Counted from the first letter of the stretch, positions 9,073 to 18,276 are shown. The stretch is DNA of 64,000 nt from UBA12191 sp964422295 (GCA_964422295.1 CAYRAM010000012.1:23091-87090); one strand, 5' to 3'. Notes: generated from the sequence alone by a model not told the origin. Made by a program: numbers and translations.

Positions 9073-9734
9073 TCTGCGGGAATCCTTTCCATGATCATGC
9101 TCACGACTTCATCGACACTCATCTCTGTGGAATCCACCAAGCAGGATCCTTCAGCGGGGCGCATCGGAGAGACATCCCTTTCCCTGTCGCGAGCATCTCT
9201 TTGCTCCACCTGCGCAAGCACATCTTCAAAAGCGAGATCTTCTGCAAACCTCTCTCGCAATTCTGCTTGTCGGCGAACTGCCCTTTGGTGGGAACTGGCC
9301 GTCAGAAAAACTTTGACCGGTGCGTCGGGAAAGACGACCGTGCCCATATCGCGGCCCTCGGCGACGACCGGCAGATCCTTGGGAATACTCCTCTGCAAGG
9401 GCAACACACTGCGGCGCAACTCAGCATTCCCCGAAATGTAGTGAATCTTTTTGGTCACACGCGTCGAATCGAGAACATCTCCAGGATCAATTTGACCGAC
9501 GAGAACTTTGAAATCTGCTCCGGGTGCCGTAATCGAAAGAGTGTGTTCAACCGGCAAGCGGGCGACCGCTTCCGCATCGGTAAAATCGACTGCATTTTCG
9601 AGACCGAGCCAAGTCAGGGTTCGATAGATGCGGCCGCTGGAGAACATGCGACCACCCAACTTACGAGCCAGTAAACGGGCGACTGTGCTCTTGCCACACC
9701 CCGCAGGTCCATCCAGTGTCACGATCCTGCTCAA
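9039..9734 (-). CDS. cmk: Cytidylate kinase
   Basis: Phosphorylates CMP and dCMP for nucleotide recycling. The 231-residue protein starts with strand-P-loop (TLDGPAGCGKSTVARLLA). It then has the SSGRIYRTLTWLG substrate segment, AEGRDMGTVVFPDA (about 132-145) and RQAELRER with the following lid arginines (RDARDRERDVSP). All are standard for bacterial Cmk. The start is TTG, seven bases after a clear GGAGG. It is the first gene of the cmk-plsC-rpsA group. Confidence 0.95.
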   Translation of the reverse strand: MSRIVTLDGPAGCGKSTVARLLARKLGGRMFSSGRIYRTLTWLGLENAVDFTDAEAVARLPVEHTLSITAPGADFKVLVGQIDPGDVLDSTRVTKKIHYISGNAELRRSVLPLQRSIPKDLPVVAEGRDMGTVVFPDAPVKVFLTASSHQRAVRRQAELRERFAEDLAFEDVLAQVEQRDARDRERDVSPMRPAEGSCLVDSTEMSVDEVVSMIMERIPADWNPGTDSSIE

Positions 9735-9846
9735 GTGGGGACCTCCGGTTCAAAGGGGCTGTCGAATTGATCACTTCCCCGATTCAAACTACGGAATGGC
9801 CCGGGTTGCGGCAAGGGGAAGGAGAAGAGGAGCCCAAAGTAGGGGT

Positions 9847-11250
9847 TTATGCAGAGGTCCAACCATCCGAAAAACTCCACACCAGTCCCGCCAGACCCAT
9901 CGACACCAATGGAACCACCGACCACGCACCCGCATCGACCGCCCCCACCAACAACATGAGAAGCACCGGGGCCAGCGAGATCTCCCATACGGTGTATCGA
10001 CGCCCCCCCCTGGACGATCTCTCCTTGGGAGTCCTCTCAAAGGTAGTGACGTGTCCCAAAAGACCCGAACAGCAGGATACTGCGGCAAACATTGCGAAGC
10101 CTGTCCCGAGGATCATCACCAGAAATGACTCCCACAAGCGAGTCAACTTTCCACCCCCTGTTGAGGAATAGAAAGCGATGACACTCAAGGTTGCAAAAAA
10201 GAGGAAGATCCCCTCAAACGGGGGGGTACCGAGCCAGCGAAACACCCATGGATCCGGTCCCAGGGCCTCAGGGTAGATTCTGCGCAAGGAAGCCCACACC
10301 GTCAGCAAAACCACGACGAGACTGGCGAGAGGCGCAATAAATCTGCTTGAGAGGTCGAATTTCTGCATCAGAGTTCCCTCAGACGGTCGCGACAGTTGGC
10401 GCAAACAGAGTTGCATGCCTCCTGCCAACCACCGTCTTTGTTGGGTTCTGAAAGCGGAGAAATTATCAGGCAGTATTCCATCGCAGACGATGTCATCGCG
10501 ATAGACCGCCCTCCAGCCTCGTCGCCAGGCCCTCAGAGATAGATCGGTGTCCTCGACGACCGTCTCCCCACTCCATCCCCCTGCATCCTCGATCGCCTTC
10601 CTCCTCCAAATCCCGGCGGTACCGTTAAAGTTAAAGAAGCGGCCTGCGGCAAAGCGGGCCCGGTGTTCGATGCGAAAGTGCCCATCGAGCAAGCGCGCTT
10701 GGGCCCTGGTCAGACGATTTTGATTCCTGTTGGTGTATCCCCAGCGGCATTGAACCCAGCCGATCCGAGAATCGGAAAATTGGGGCAGCGTGCGCAGCAG
10801 GAAATCAGCCGGGATCTGAAAATCGACATCGAAGACCGCCACAAATTCCGCCGCAGAATCTGCCAAACCATCGGCCAATGCTCCCGCCTTGAATCCGCGG
10901 CGTCGCTGCCGACAGAGATGCCGGATCGGGACTCCCGTCGCTGCCACCTGTTCCACGGCAATGCCGTTCGCAACGGAACTGCCGTCATCGGAGTCATCCA
11001 GAATCTGCACTTCCAAAGACGAGAGGGGATAATCGATTCGATGAAGCAGGGGTAAGTGAGCTGCGAGAGCAGCAGCATCATTGTAAACAGGGATCTGAAT
11101 CAGGATCTGCGGGAGCGAGTCATTGTGCGTCAACGGCTTCGGAATGACGGGATTCGCGCTGGTACGGCTCTCGACCAGCAAGATGAATCGATGAACACCG
11201 GCCAAAATCAGCAACAGGGTGAGAAGAACCTGAAACAGTTCCGCCCACAT
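9847..11250 (-). CDS. Membrane glycosyltransferase, family 2 (cellulose-synthase-like)
   Basis: A processive-type GT2 of 467 residues. One transmembrane helix is at the N-terminus (about 5-25). The catalytic domain has ILDDSDDGS, the VFDVDF DxD-type motif, VVEDTDLSLRAWRRGW and QQRRW (the QxxRW motif). At least four hydrophobic segments follow in the C-terminal 180 residues. This is the plan of enzymes that make and export beta-linked polysaccharide or add sugars to lipids. The substrate cannot be read from sequence. It begins one base after the stop of the larE-like gene, so the two are co-transcribed. No partner such as a PilZ or BcsB protein is adjacent. Confidence 0.87.
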   Translation of the reverse strand: MWAELFQVLLTLLLILAGVHRFILLVESRTSANPVIPKPLTHNDSLPQILIQIPVYNDAAALAAHLPLLHRIDYPLSSLEVQILDDSDDGSSVANGIAVEQVAATGVPIRHLCRQRRRGFKAGALADGLADSAAEFVAVFDVDFQIPADFLLRTLPQFSDSRIGWVQCRWGYTNRNQNRLTRAQARLLDGHFRIEHRARFAAGRFFNFNGTAGIWRRKAIEDAGGWSGETVVEDTDLSLRAWRRGWRAVYRDDIVCDGILPDNFSAFRTQQRRWLAGGMQLCLRQLSRPSEGTLMQKFDLSSRFIAPLASLVVVLLTVWASLRRIYPEALGPDPWVFRWLGTPPFEGIFLFFATLSVIAFYSSTGGGKLTRLWESFLVMILGTGFAMFAAVSCCSGLLGHVTTFERTPKERSSRGGRRYTVWEISLAPVLLMLLVGAVDAGAWSVVPLVSMGLAGLVWSFSDGWTSA

Positions 11251-11251
11251 T

Positions 11252-12148
11252 TCAAATCCCTGCCAGGATTTCGAGGCGGGGCTCTCCCGAACCTCCGTAT
11301 CCTCTCAGATCGAGCCACCTTTCAGTGAAACCCAATTGGCGGGCAACCGCATCCAATCGCTGGCGCCAGGCTCCCACCTGCCGATCCTTCAGCTCCCCGC
11401 GATCAATTTCGACCACTAATCGATTCGCTTCGCAACGGGCTCTGTATACCGAAAATCCTTCGCCGGAGAGCACCGACTCAAGAACTTCAATCCTTCGAAG
11501 CAACTCCGCATCGACGCGGGTTCCCACCGGGATCCGGCTTGCCAGACATGGTCGTGCCGGACGGTCATGGCTCTGCAGATTGCGGCTACGAGCCAGTGTG
11601 CGAATCAGTTCCTTGTCAAAACCGAATTCGCGCAATGGGCTTTGCACTCCCCGCTCTGCAGCCGCACTGGCCCCCGGGCGATCGTCCAGACGATCGGAAG
11701 CTTGGGTGCCATCGACAACGGTGAAGCCATCGAGGGCAGGATGCCCCAGGATGACGTCGTACAATTCCGATTTGCAGTGGTAGCAGCGATCTCCGGAATT
11801 TTTGCGATAGGCCTCTCGGGACAACTCGTGGGTTTCCAATTCCAGATGGCGAATCCCCACTTGGTCCGTCAATTGGCGCGCTGAGAGCAACTCCTGGTGG
11901 GAAAGACTGGGAGATATTCCTGTGACAGAGATCGCATCCGCACCCAAGGCATCAAAAGCGAGGGAAGCGAGGAGAGCAGAATCAACTCCGCCAGAGAGGG
12001 CAACGGCAACAGGTGCGTTTTCGCGGAGCCATCGATTCAGTAACTCCACCTTTTCCAGCGGAGTCCGGACAAGTCCGGCGGACGGGTCGACTGACTCGTC
12101 CGCCGGCTGACCGGAGTGACTAGATGTCGTAGTAAAGTGCGAACTCAT
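11252..12148 (-). CDS. larE: LarE-type ATP-dependent sulfur transferase
   Basis: A PP-loop ATPase. LarE enzymes give up their own cysteine sulfur to build the nickel-pincer cofactor of lactate racemase-type enzymes. The PP-loop SGGVDSALLASL lies near the N-terminus. RCYHCKSELY and PCLASRIPVGTRV follow. The Cys in the latter matches the sacrificial cysteine region of LarE. The start is uncertain. ATG at 12148 overlaps glnA by 29 bases, while GTG at 12049 gives 266 residues, closer to the family length. No larB, larC or lactate racemase gene is in the window, so the client is unknown. Confidence 0.82.
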   Translation of the reverse strand: MSSHFTTTSSHSGQPADESVDPSAGLVRTPLEKVELLNRWLRENAPVAVALSGGVDSALLASLAFDALGADAISVTGISPSLSHQELLSARQLTDQVGIRHLELETHELSREAYRKNSGDRCYHCKSELYDVILGHPALDGFTVVDGTQASDRLDDRPGASAAAERGVQSPLREFGFDKELIRTLARSRNLQSHDRPARPCLASRIPVGTRVDAELLRRIEVLESVLSGEGFSVYRARCEANRLVVEIDRGELKDRQVGAWRQRLDAVARQLGFTERWLDLRGYGGSGEPRLEILAGI

Positions 12149-13574
12149 AGGGGTGTGGACGCAAGCGCAGTTGATCCACTTCCATCTCCCGCTTGTAGGA
12201 GATCCATGAAGCCACTGCGTCTGCAGTGAAGACATCCCCGGCAAGAAGGAACTCGTGGTCCTTCTCCAGGCAGTCGAGCGCTTCATCAAGAGAACCCGGT
12301 GTACTCGGCACTTCAGAAAGCTGCTCAGCGGGCAGATCGTAGAGATCCTTGTCGAAGGGCAAGCCTGGATCGATCTTGTTCTTGATGCCGTCAAGCGCAG
12401 CCATTAGCAGAGCAGAAAATGCCAGATACGGATTACAGGACGGATCGGGGCAGCGGAACTCGAATCGTCGAGCATTCGGATTGGATGCCCCCACCGGGAT
12501 TCTGACCGCTGCAGATCGGTTGCGCGAGGAGTATGCCAGACGCGTCGGAGCCTCAAAACCAGGCACCAAACGCTTGTACGAATTGGTCGTCGGGTTGGTC
12601 AACGCAACCAGAGCGGGCGCATGCTGCAAGATCCCACCGATGGCATGAAGAGACATCTCACTCATCCCGGCGTATCCGTCTCCTGCAAACTGGTTTGCTC
12701 CATTCTTCCAGATCGACAGGTGTATGTGCATGCCGCTGCCGTTGTCATTCCACACCGGCTTCGGCATGAAAGTCACTGTTTTGCCATTCTGGTGAGCGGT
12801 GTTCTTGACGATGTACTTGTACGCCATCAACTGGTCAGCTGCATTGAGCAGGGAACTGAATTTGATGTCGATTTCTGCCTGACCGGCGGTCGCAACCTCA
12901 TGGTGTTGGCATTCGATGTCGAGACCGCAGTTGAGCAGGTTTTTCATCATCTCATTACGCAGGTCATGATGCTTGTCGGTCGGAGGAACAGGGAAGTAGC
13001 CCTCTTTGTAACGGGGCTTGTATCCCAGGTTTGGACCTTCATCGCGACCAGTGTTCCAACGCCCCTCAACACTGTCGAGGAAATAGAAACCGCTATGCTC
13101 ATTCTGGTCGAAGCGAATGTCGTCAAAGATGAAAAACTCTGCTTCAGGGCCAAAGAATGCCTGATCTCCGATACCCGAGTTTTGCAGATACGCTTCTGCC
13201 TTGCGGGCGATGTTTCGCGGATCACGGGAATAATTCTCGTGAGTGATCGGATCCTTGATGTCGCAAACGAGAACCAGCGTTTTCATCTTCGGAAAGGGAT
13301 CGATCCATGCCGTCGTTGGATCGGGCACCACGAGCATGTCACTCTCTTCGATGCTTTTCCAGCCACGCATGCTCGATCCGTCAAATCCCAGACCGTCCGT
13401 GAAAGTTCCCTCGTCCAACCCGGAGGCAGGAATTGTAAAATGTTGCCAGAGCCCGGGGAAATCCATGAAGCGGAAGTCGACCGCCTCTATTCCCTGATTT
13501 CTGACAAGTTCCAGGATTTCGTTGACTGTCAAAGCCACTCCCTTCGCCTCGGCCCCCCTAGAGCCTTTATTCAC
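12120..13574 (-). CDS. glnA: Type I glutamine synthetase
   Basis: Makes glutamine from glutamate, ammonia and ATP. The 484-residue protein has all GSI landmarks: DGLGFDGSSMRGW, FGPEAEFFIFD, the NGSGMHIHLS active-site segment, and NRSAAVRIP. LPFDKDLYDLP carries a Tyr at about 412, matching the adenylylation site of GSI-beta enzymes, so control by a GlnE-type enzyme is possible. ATG at 13574 follows AAGG. A GTG at 13538 would give a more typical N-terminus. A PII-like gene lies 140 bases upstream on the same strand, the classical nitrogen-control pairing. Confidence 0.97.
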   Translation of the reverse strand: MNKGSRGAEAKGVALTVNEILELVRNQGIEAVDFRFMDFPGLWQHFTIPASGLDEGTFTDGLGFDGSSMRGWKSIEESDMLVVPDPTTAWIDPFPKMKTLVLVCDIKDPITHENYSRDPRNIARKAEAYLQNSGIGDQAFFGPEAEFFIFDDIRFDQNEHSGFYFLDSVEGRWNTGRDEGPNLGYKPRYKEGYFPVPPTDKHHDLRNEMMKNLLNCGLDIECQHHEVATAGQAEIDIKFSSLLNAADQLMAYKYIVKNTAHQNGKTVTFMPKPVWNDNGSGMHIHLSIWKNGANQFAGDGYAGMSEMSLHAIGGILQHAPALVALTNPTTNSYKRLVPGFEAPTRLAYSSRNRSAAVRIPVGASNPNARRFEFRCPDPSCNPYLAFSALLMAALDGIKNKIDPGLPFDKDLYDLPAEQLSEVPSTPGSLDEALDCLEKDHEFLLAGDVFTADAVASWISYKREMEVDQLRLRPHPYEFALYYDI

Positions 13575-13714
13575 AACCTTGAATCACATGATTCGATTTC
13601 CCATACGCCCTAGCCCGATATCCGTGCCAGGAAAATACTCTTCTACTATTAAGTGCCAATCTCCCACGGAACCACCGATTCTGCAGGAAGCGCCCCATCA
13701 AAATTTCCTCCCGA

Positions 13715-14038
13715 CTAAATCGCCTCCGGGCCCGATTCACCCGTCCGGATCCGGCGCGCATCCTTGAGCGCACCCACATGGACGTCAATCTCTCCACCGC
13801 CAGATGCAATGTCATCGAGAACAGCGAGGGTTGGCTGCAGAAATCCCTCATTGACCGCAACTTCCACCCTCATGGCATGGATTCCATCGACGGGATTCCC
13901 ATCCCCCTTCTGTTGCACCCCGGATCCCAAGACTTCCACTTCGGCAGCCGTGAACCGGACGATTCCCACCTCCTCAAATCTCTCTCTGAGAAGGTCGATC
14001 AGGTCGACGGGAAGAGTGGCAACGACCCAGTAAATCAC
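13715..14038 (-). CDS. Divergent PII-like signal protein with short T-loop
   Basis: A protein of 107 residues. The C-terminus RRIRTGESGPEAI (95-107) matches the nucleotide-binding end of PII proteins, and the segment SGGGEIDVHV before it matches the GKIGDGKIFV strand. The N-terminal half fits the first beta-alpha-beta unit. Between EVLGSG (35-40) and MRVEVAV (56-62) only about 15 residues stand where GlnB has about 21, and no Tyr is present. The T-loop is therefore shortened and cannot be uridylylated at the usual residue. GTG is the start, seven bases after GAGGG. Its place just upstream of glnA supports a nitrogen role. Family membership is inferred from short motifs. Confidence 0.6.
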   Translation of the reverse strand: MIYWVVATLPVDLIDLLRERFEEVGIVRFTAAEVEVLGSGVQQKGDGNPVDGIHAMRVEVAVNEGFLQPTLAVLDDIASGGGEIDVHVGALKDARRIRTGESGPEAI

Positions 14039-14046
14039 TCATTCCC

Positions 14047-15027
14047 TCATTCCTGTTTGGGAACCCTGAGAAGAAGCCCCTCGATCCCCTGTTCCACAGA
14101 AATTTCACCCCCGACAACCCTGGACACGGTTTCCACGATGGGCATATCGACCGCCATCGATTGAGCCAATTCACGGGCGGCACTACAGGTGTGAACCCCT
14201 TCAGCAACCTGCTTCATATTGGCGAGGACATCTGCGACCGATTCCCCCCTGCCTATCGCTTCCCCAACGAGCCTGTTGCGCGAGTGGGAACTGAAACAGG
14301 TCACGACCAGATCACCGATTCCAGAGAGACCGGAGAAGGTTTCCCGTTGCCCACCCAGGCGACAACCCATCCGCGTAATTTCTGCGCTCCCCCGGGTCAC
14401 CATCGCAGCTATGGTGTTGTCACCGAATCCGTGGCCCACCGCAATACCACACCCCAAAGCCACCACATTTTTCAGGACCCCGGCCCACTCCACTCCAACC
14501 CGGTCTTCGCTGCGATAGATTCTGAACTCCGCTGTTCGCAAAGACTTCTGAATATCGACCGAGAACCCCTCGTCGGGATGGGCGAAAACCACCGCGGTCG
14601 GCAAGTCCCGCAAAACTTCTTCGGCATGGCTCGGGCCCGACAAAACACCGGGCTCTGAGGACACTCCACACTCCTGGAGAATTCGGCTGGGAAGGGCTCC
14701 TTCACCCATCTCCAGACCCTTGGAAGCGGAGATCCAAGGCACGTCCCGGGGCAAATTCTTGCCGGGTCCATGGAGATATTCACGAATTTTCTGCGTCGGA
14801 ACTGCGCAGATCACCACATCGATTTCGGGGATGGAATCGTGATCAGAAACACAAACCGGGTAGCCCTCCCCGAGGTCCAGGCCCGGCAAAAAGGAGTGCC
14901 TTCCTGAAGAAAGTTCCTGAGCCCTTTCCGCTCTGCGGCAGTGCACCGTGACATCCATCCCGGCACGGCGTGCCACATGTGCAAGGGCTGTTCCCCAGGT
15001 TCCCGATCCTGCGATGAGAGCTTTCAT
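14047..15027 (-). CDS. gpsA: Glycerol-3-phosphate dehydrogenase [NAD(P)+]
   Basis: Reduces dihydroxyacetone phosphate to sn-glycerol-3-phosphate for phospholipid synthesis. The 326-residue protein begins with the Rossmann motif AGSGTWGTALA. It then shows ISASKGLE, the catalytic GVEWAGVLKNVVALGCGI segment with its Lys, and FSGLSGIGDLVVTC, all diagnostic. The start ATG overlaps the plsY stop as ATGA, so plsY and gpsA are coupled. The stop lies just past the GTG start of the PII-like gene, suggesting one transcript plsY-gpsA-PII-glnA. Confidence 0.96.
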   Translation of the reverse strand: MKALIAGSGTWGTALAHVARRAGMDVTVHCRRAERAQELSSGRHSFLPGLDLGEGYPVCVSDHDSIPEIDVVICAVPTQKIREYLHGPGKNLPRDVPWISASKGLEMGEGALPSRILQECGVSSEPGVLSGPSHAEEVLRDLPTAVVFAHPDEGFSVDIQKSLRTAEFRIYRSEDRVGVEWAGVLKNVVALGCGIAVGHGFGDNTIAAMVTRGSAEITRMGCRLGGQRETFSGLSGIGDLVVTCFSSHSRNRLVGEAIGRGESVADVLANMKQVAEGVHTCSAARELAQSMAVDMPIVETVSRVVGGEISVEQGIEGLLLRVPKQE

Positions 15028-15686
15028 TGGGCAGCCTCCGATCTCGCTTCGCGGTACTCCCGGATGTTTTGTCGATGACGAGCCACGATCAGCAAACAGA
15101 TCAGAACGAGCACCCCCCCCAGCCAGCGCTGTTCTTCGGGGGATCGACAATTGATCAACATGAAATCCAGGGAGACCGGTTGCCACATGAGAGTCGCTCC
15201 GAGGAGTGCTCCTCCCGAAGCTCCAATCACCGAGGAGATGCCGACGCTGCGTATCCTGCGCAATATGATTCCCCAAAAGGTCAACAGTAACAGTGCCAAG
15301 TACGGTTCAAAGGCGAGCAAGACCCCTGCGGTGGTCGCGACCCCCTTGCCCCCGCGACCGAGCAGGAATGGCGAAAAACAGTGACCTACCACTGCTGCTG
15401 CTCCAACACCCAGCGCCCAGATCACGGCCAGGTTTCCCTCTGCAAAGTAGTGCTTGGCGATCAGCAGGGGCAGGATTCCCTTGAAGACATCGAGCACCAA
15501 TCCGAGTGAGCCGATTTTCTTGCCCAGATTGCGACTCAAGTTCGTCGCCCCGGGATTGCCGCTGCCGACCTTGAAAAGATCGACACCATGAAAGCGGCCA
15601 ATGATGTAACTGAAGGGGATCGATCCGATGAGGTAGGCCGACAGCAGGGCCATCAGGAAAGAAGAGTCTGATAAGAGCGAATCCAA
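15024..15686 (-). CDS. plsY: Acyl-phosphate glycerol-3-phosphate acyltransferase
   Basis: Integral membrane enzyme that makes lysophosphatidic acid from acyl-phosphate and G3P. The family motifs are all visible: GSIPFSYIIG, GSGNPGATN, LDVFKGILP, and FLLGRGGKGVATTAGV. About five or six transmembrane segments fill the 220 residues. The start is TTG at 15686, six bases after AAGGGGG. TTG at 15713 and ATG at 15653 are alternatives. It feeds PlsC, whose gene lies 6 kb downstream, and it is coupled to gpsA, which supplies its substrate. Confidence 0.93.
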   Translation of the reverse strand: MDSLLSDSSFLMALLSAYLIGSIPFSYIIGRFHGVDLFKVGSGNPGATNLSRNLGKKIGSLGLVLDVFKGILPLLIAKHYFAEGNLAVIWALGVGAAAVVGHCFSPFLLGRGGKGVATTAGVLLAFEPYLALLLLTFWGIILRRIRSVGISSVIGASGGALLGATLMWQPVSLDFMLINCRSPEEQRWLGGVLVLICLLIVARHRQNIREYREARSEAAQ

Positions 15687-15886
15687 GCCAGCCCCCTTCC
15701 CCCCAAGGATCAAACGATCAGTACAAACCCGCCGGGGCCTCTACGCAACCCTTGGCAGAACGCCGCCCCTGACTACTGAGCGGGAGACTTGGAGAGCAGG
15801 CCGCTGGAGTCAGGGCAATCACTCGGCTAGATTCGGAATCGGACCTGGATCTTGCCAGCGACCCATTTTCATCAGGAAGGGCAAAC

Positions 15887-16930
15887 TTGGATCGGTATCT
15901 TCGCCAACGAACAGTGGCGGGCGGGAAACCCCTCGATGCAGCCTGGGCCCAAACCTCGGTCCTTCTCGTCGGACTCGGGGGGGTCGGATCTCCCCTGGCC
16001 CAATTCCTGACTCGCAGTGGCTTGGGAAAATTGACCTTGGTGGATGGGGATCGGGTCGCAGTGACCGATCTGCATAGACAAGTTCTCTATGACGATGAAG
16101 ATGTACTCAAGGGCACTCCGAAGGCGGAAGCGGCCTGCAGATCTCTTCAGCGGATCGGTGGCCGCACTTCTCTCCACAGTTATGCAGGGATGCTGACCCC
16201 ACGAAATGCTGACGAGTTGTTTGGAGATCATGAATTTGTCATCGATGCCACCGATCACATCGCCGCACGGTCGCTGATTCAGGAGGTCTCTCTGAGAACC
16301 GGTATCGGCTGGTTCCACTCTGCGGCCATCGCCGACCGTTGGGTTGCTGCATCCTTCACTCCCCCTGGATCACCCTGCTATCACTGTTGGGTATCCCGCG
16401 AGTTGAACCACACTGCCATCGGCACATGTGAAACAGAAGGTGTTCTGCCCGCTTCCTGTTTGGCCGCTGCCAGCGCAGTATTGCGTTTGCTGACGGAGAC
16501 GCTTCACTCTCCCGCCGAATCTCAAACCCCTGGATCAAAGGTACGCAGGATTCTTCGAGGATCCCTTGGCACAGGTGAAGAGTGGATCGAGTTGGTTGCG
16601 GATCCGGAGTGTCCGACCTGCTCCGATTCAGGTTTGAGGGATGTGGAATCGGGATCACAGATGCATCGTGATGACCGATTCACGCTGCGCAAACTCTGCG
16701 GAAGCGGAACCCTGGAGGTCTGGATCGACGAGGACCTCGAAAAGATGCAGTCACGACTGCTGAAATCAGGACAGATCCAAGATGCGCGGGAACACCCCTT
16801 CTCACTGCGAATCGTTGAACCCACAGGGGTTATCACCTGCTATCGGGATGGCAGGGCCTTGATCACCGGTGAACTGGCCCAACGACCTGAAGTTGCAAAA
16901 GAAAGACTGGCACAGATCCTCGATTGTTGA
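15887..16930 (+). CDS. ThiF/MoeB/HesA-family adenylyltransferase (E1-like)
   Basis: E1-like enzymes adenylate the C-terminal glycine of a ubiquitin-like sulfur carrier. This 347-residue protein has the nucleotide loop GLGGVGSPLAQFLTRSGLG, then LVDGDRVAVTDLHRQVLY, GTPKAEAA and VIDATDH. The zinc site is made of CYHC (about 165) and CPTC (about 245). TCETEGVLPASC occupies the catalytic Cys area. About 90 extra C-terminal residues follow the zinc site and match no rhodanese motif that I can see. The start is TTG after AGGAAGGG. No ThiS, MoaD or thiamine gene is nearby, so the partner is unknown. Confidence 0.85.
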   Translation: MDRYLRQRTVAGGKPLDAAWAQTSVLLVGLGGVGSPLAQFLTRSGLGKLTLVDGDRVAVTDLHRQVLYDDEDVLKGTPKAEAACRSLQRIGGRTSLHSYAGMLTPRNADELFGDHEFVIDATDHIAARSLIQEVSLRTGIGWFHSAAIADRWVAASFTPPGSPCYHCWVSRELNHTAIGTCETEGVLPASCLAAASAVLRLLTETLHSPAESQTPGSKVRRILRGSLGTGEEWIELVADPECPTCSDSGLRDVESGSQMHRDDRFTLRKLCGSGTLEVWIDEDLEKMQSRLLKSGQIQDAREHPFSLRIVEPTGVITCYRDGRALITGELAQRPEVAKERLAQILDC

Positions 16931-16943
16931 GGATCTGTGCCAG
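16907..16943 (+). terminator. Perfect 15-bp hairpin across the stop of the ThiF-like gene
   Basis: CTGGCACAGATCCTC at 16907-16921 pairs perfectly with 16929-16943 around a 7-base loop. The TGA stop of the ThiF-like gene lies at the loop and right arm. No long T run follows, so this may be a two-way terminator for the convergent pair, or a 3'-end stability element. Confidence 0.6.
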
Positions 16944-16981
16944 CCGATTCAAATCTTCACAGAAGTGTGTCGATCAGATCT

Positions 16982-17995
16982 TCAGTTACTGAGGCGCAAC
17001 TTCCTGCGCTCTTCGCCGATCTGATGGAAGAGGTTTTCGCGCTCACCTTCCTGCTGCATTTGCATGTTAAACACCCGCTCGCGCGTCTCTTCAAGGCGCT
17101 TATGAAGACGCTCGGTCCGGTCGAGTCGCTCCTCAACCAGATTCAAAACATCCTGGAATTTAGTCTGTTTGAAAACGTCGCTGAACAAGTTTTTGTAGAA
17201 GGGCAACAGGATCGGAGCAAAATCAGAAAACTCAAAGAGGTCGTAATCTTCATCGTTGAGACAGATCAACTCTCCGAGTGCGGTCTTCAGATTGCGCTCA
17301 GCACCCTCGAGCATCTCCCGGATCCGACCGATCAGGGAATGCTTGAAGAGGTCCACCAGGTATCCGGTCTCCAACCACTGCTGCACTGAGTAATGACTCC
17401 GTGCCTGCAGGACAAAATTTCTGGCGGATGCCAAGTAGTCATTTGCCCTCTGCACGCAGAAAAGTGCATCGTCGAGATTCGTCAAATCTTCCGTCAATAC
17501 GTTCCAACGCGATTCGGTCTCCTCAAAGTTCTCGGAAATTTTGAGAACCGGCTCACCCTCTTCGAGGATGAAACTACTCAGCGCAGTCGTTCTCTCCGAT
17601 TGGAGTCCGGCGATTTTGTCGTGAAAAACCCTGAATGTCAGTAGTTTGTCGGTGGTATCCGTAATGTCCTGATCGAGCAGTTCCAACTCTTGTAAAATCT
17701 CTGGTCTCATGCCGATAGCGATAAATTCGAGGCGAATGTCCTCAAAGGAAAAGGTCGATTCCTCTTCCATCATCTTTCGAGAGATCTCGACAAATGAGAT
17801 TCTCCCCAAAGAGTTTTGGGATTCGCTATGGGCTTCAGGATAGCTACTCAGTGAACCACGCATGTGATCCCTGTGGGCCCTTAAGAAGTGTACTCGCGTC
17901 GCAAGGCGTTGCTCTTTTTCGAGTTTGATCTGGCAGTAGCCCAGCTCCTTCTCGATCTTTTCGAGACGTCGAATCAACGACAGATCCTTGCGCAT
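16982..17995 (-). CDS. Coiled-coil protein of unknown function
   Basis: A soluble, strongly charged protein of 337 residues with no signal peptide. Heptad-like helices occupy the first 60 residues and the last 60 (LVEERLDRTERLHKRLEETRERVF). The middle is helical with a few aromatic patches such as YLVDLFKHSLIGRIREML. No family is recognised. The start ATG follows AAGGA at normal spacing. It faces the ThiF-like gene convergently and diverges from an exported protein gene across a 281-base spacer. Confidence 0.75.
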   Translation of the reverse strand: MRKDLSLIRRLEKIEKELGYCQIKLEKEQRLATRVHFLRAHRDHMRGSLSSYPEAHSESQNSLGRISFVEISRKMMEEESTFSFEDIRLEFIAIGMRPEILQELELLDQDITDTTDKLLTFRVFHDKIAGLQSERTTALSSFILEEGEPVLKISENFEETESRWNVLTEDLTNLDDALFCVQRANDYLASARNFVLQARSHYSVQQWLETGYLVDLFKHSLIGRIREMLEGAERNLKTALGELICLNDEDYDLFEFSDFAPILLPFYKNLFSDVFKQTKFQDVLNLVEERLDRTERLHKRLEETRERVFNMQMQQEGERENLFHQIGEERRKLRLSN

Positions 17996-18276
17996 CAGCG
18001 ATCCTTTCCCGCGTGCTCCCGCAAACTACAGAAACACGTCACTCCCTTGATACGGGACGGATCATTCTTCCCGACCCGAACCGAGACGCCCCGCCAAGGA
18101 GGCACCCTTACCCCGAAAAAGTTGGATCATTCAGCAATCACGAAACAAAAAATAAGATTATCGTGCCTTGCCAGATGTCCTCACTCCAACCAAGATGTGA
18201 TCGTACCACAAACCCCATCAAAATTGCACGGGTCCTCTTTGACAACTTTGAAGATCAGTCACGAATGGGAATCAAC

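Noticed and set aside
12621..13613. 330-codon plus-strand frame opposite glnA
   Set aside because: Shadow of a highly biased conserved gene. glnA has full family motifs on the other strand.
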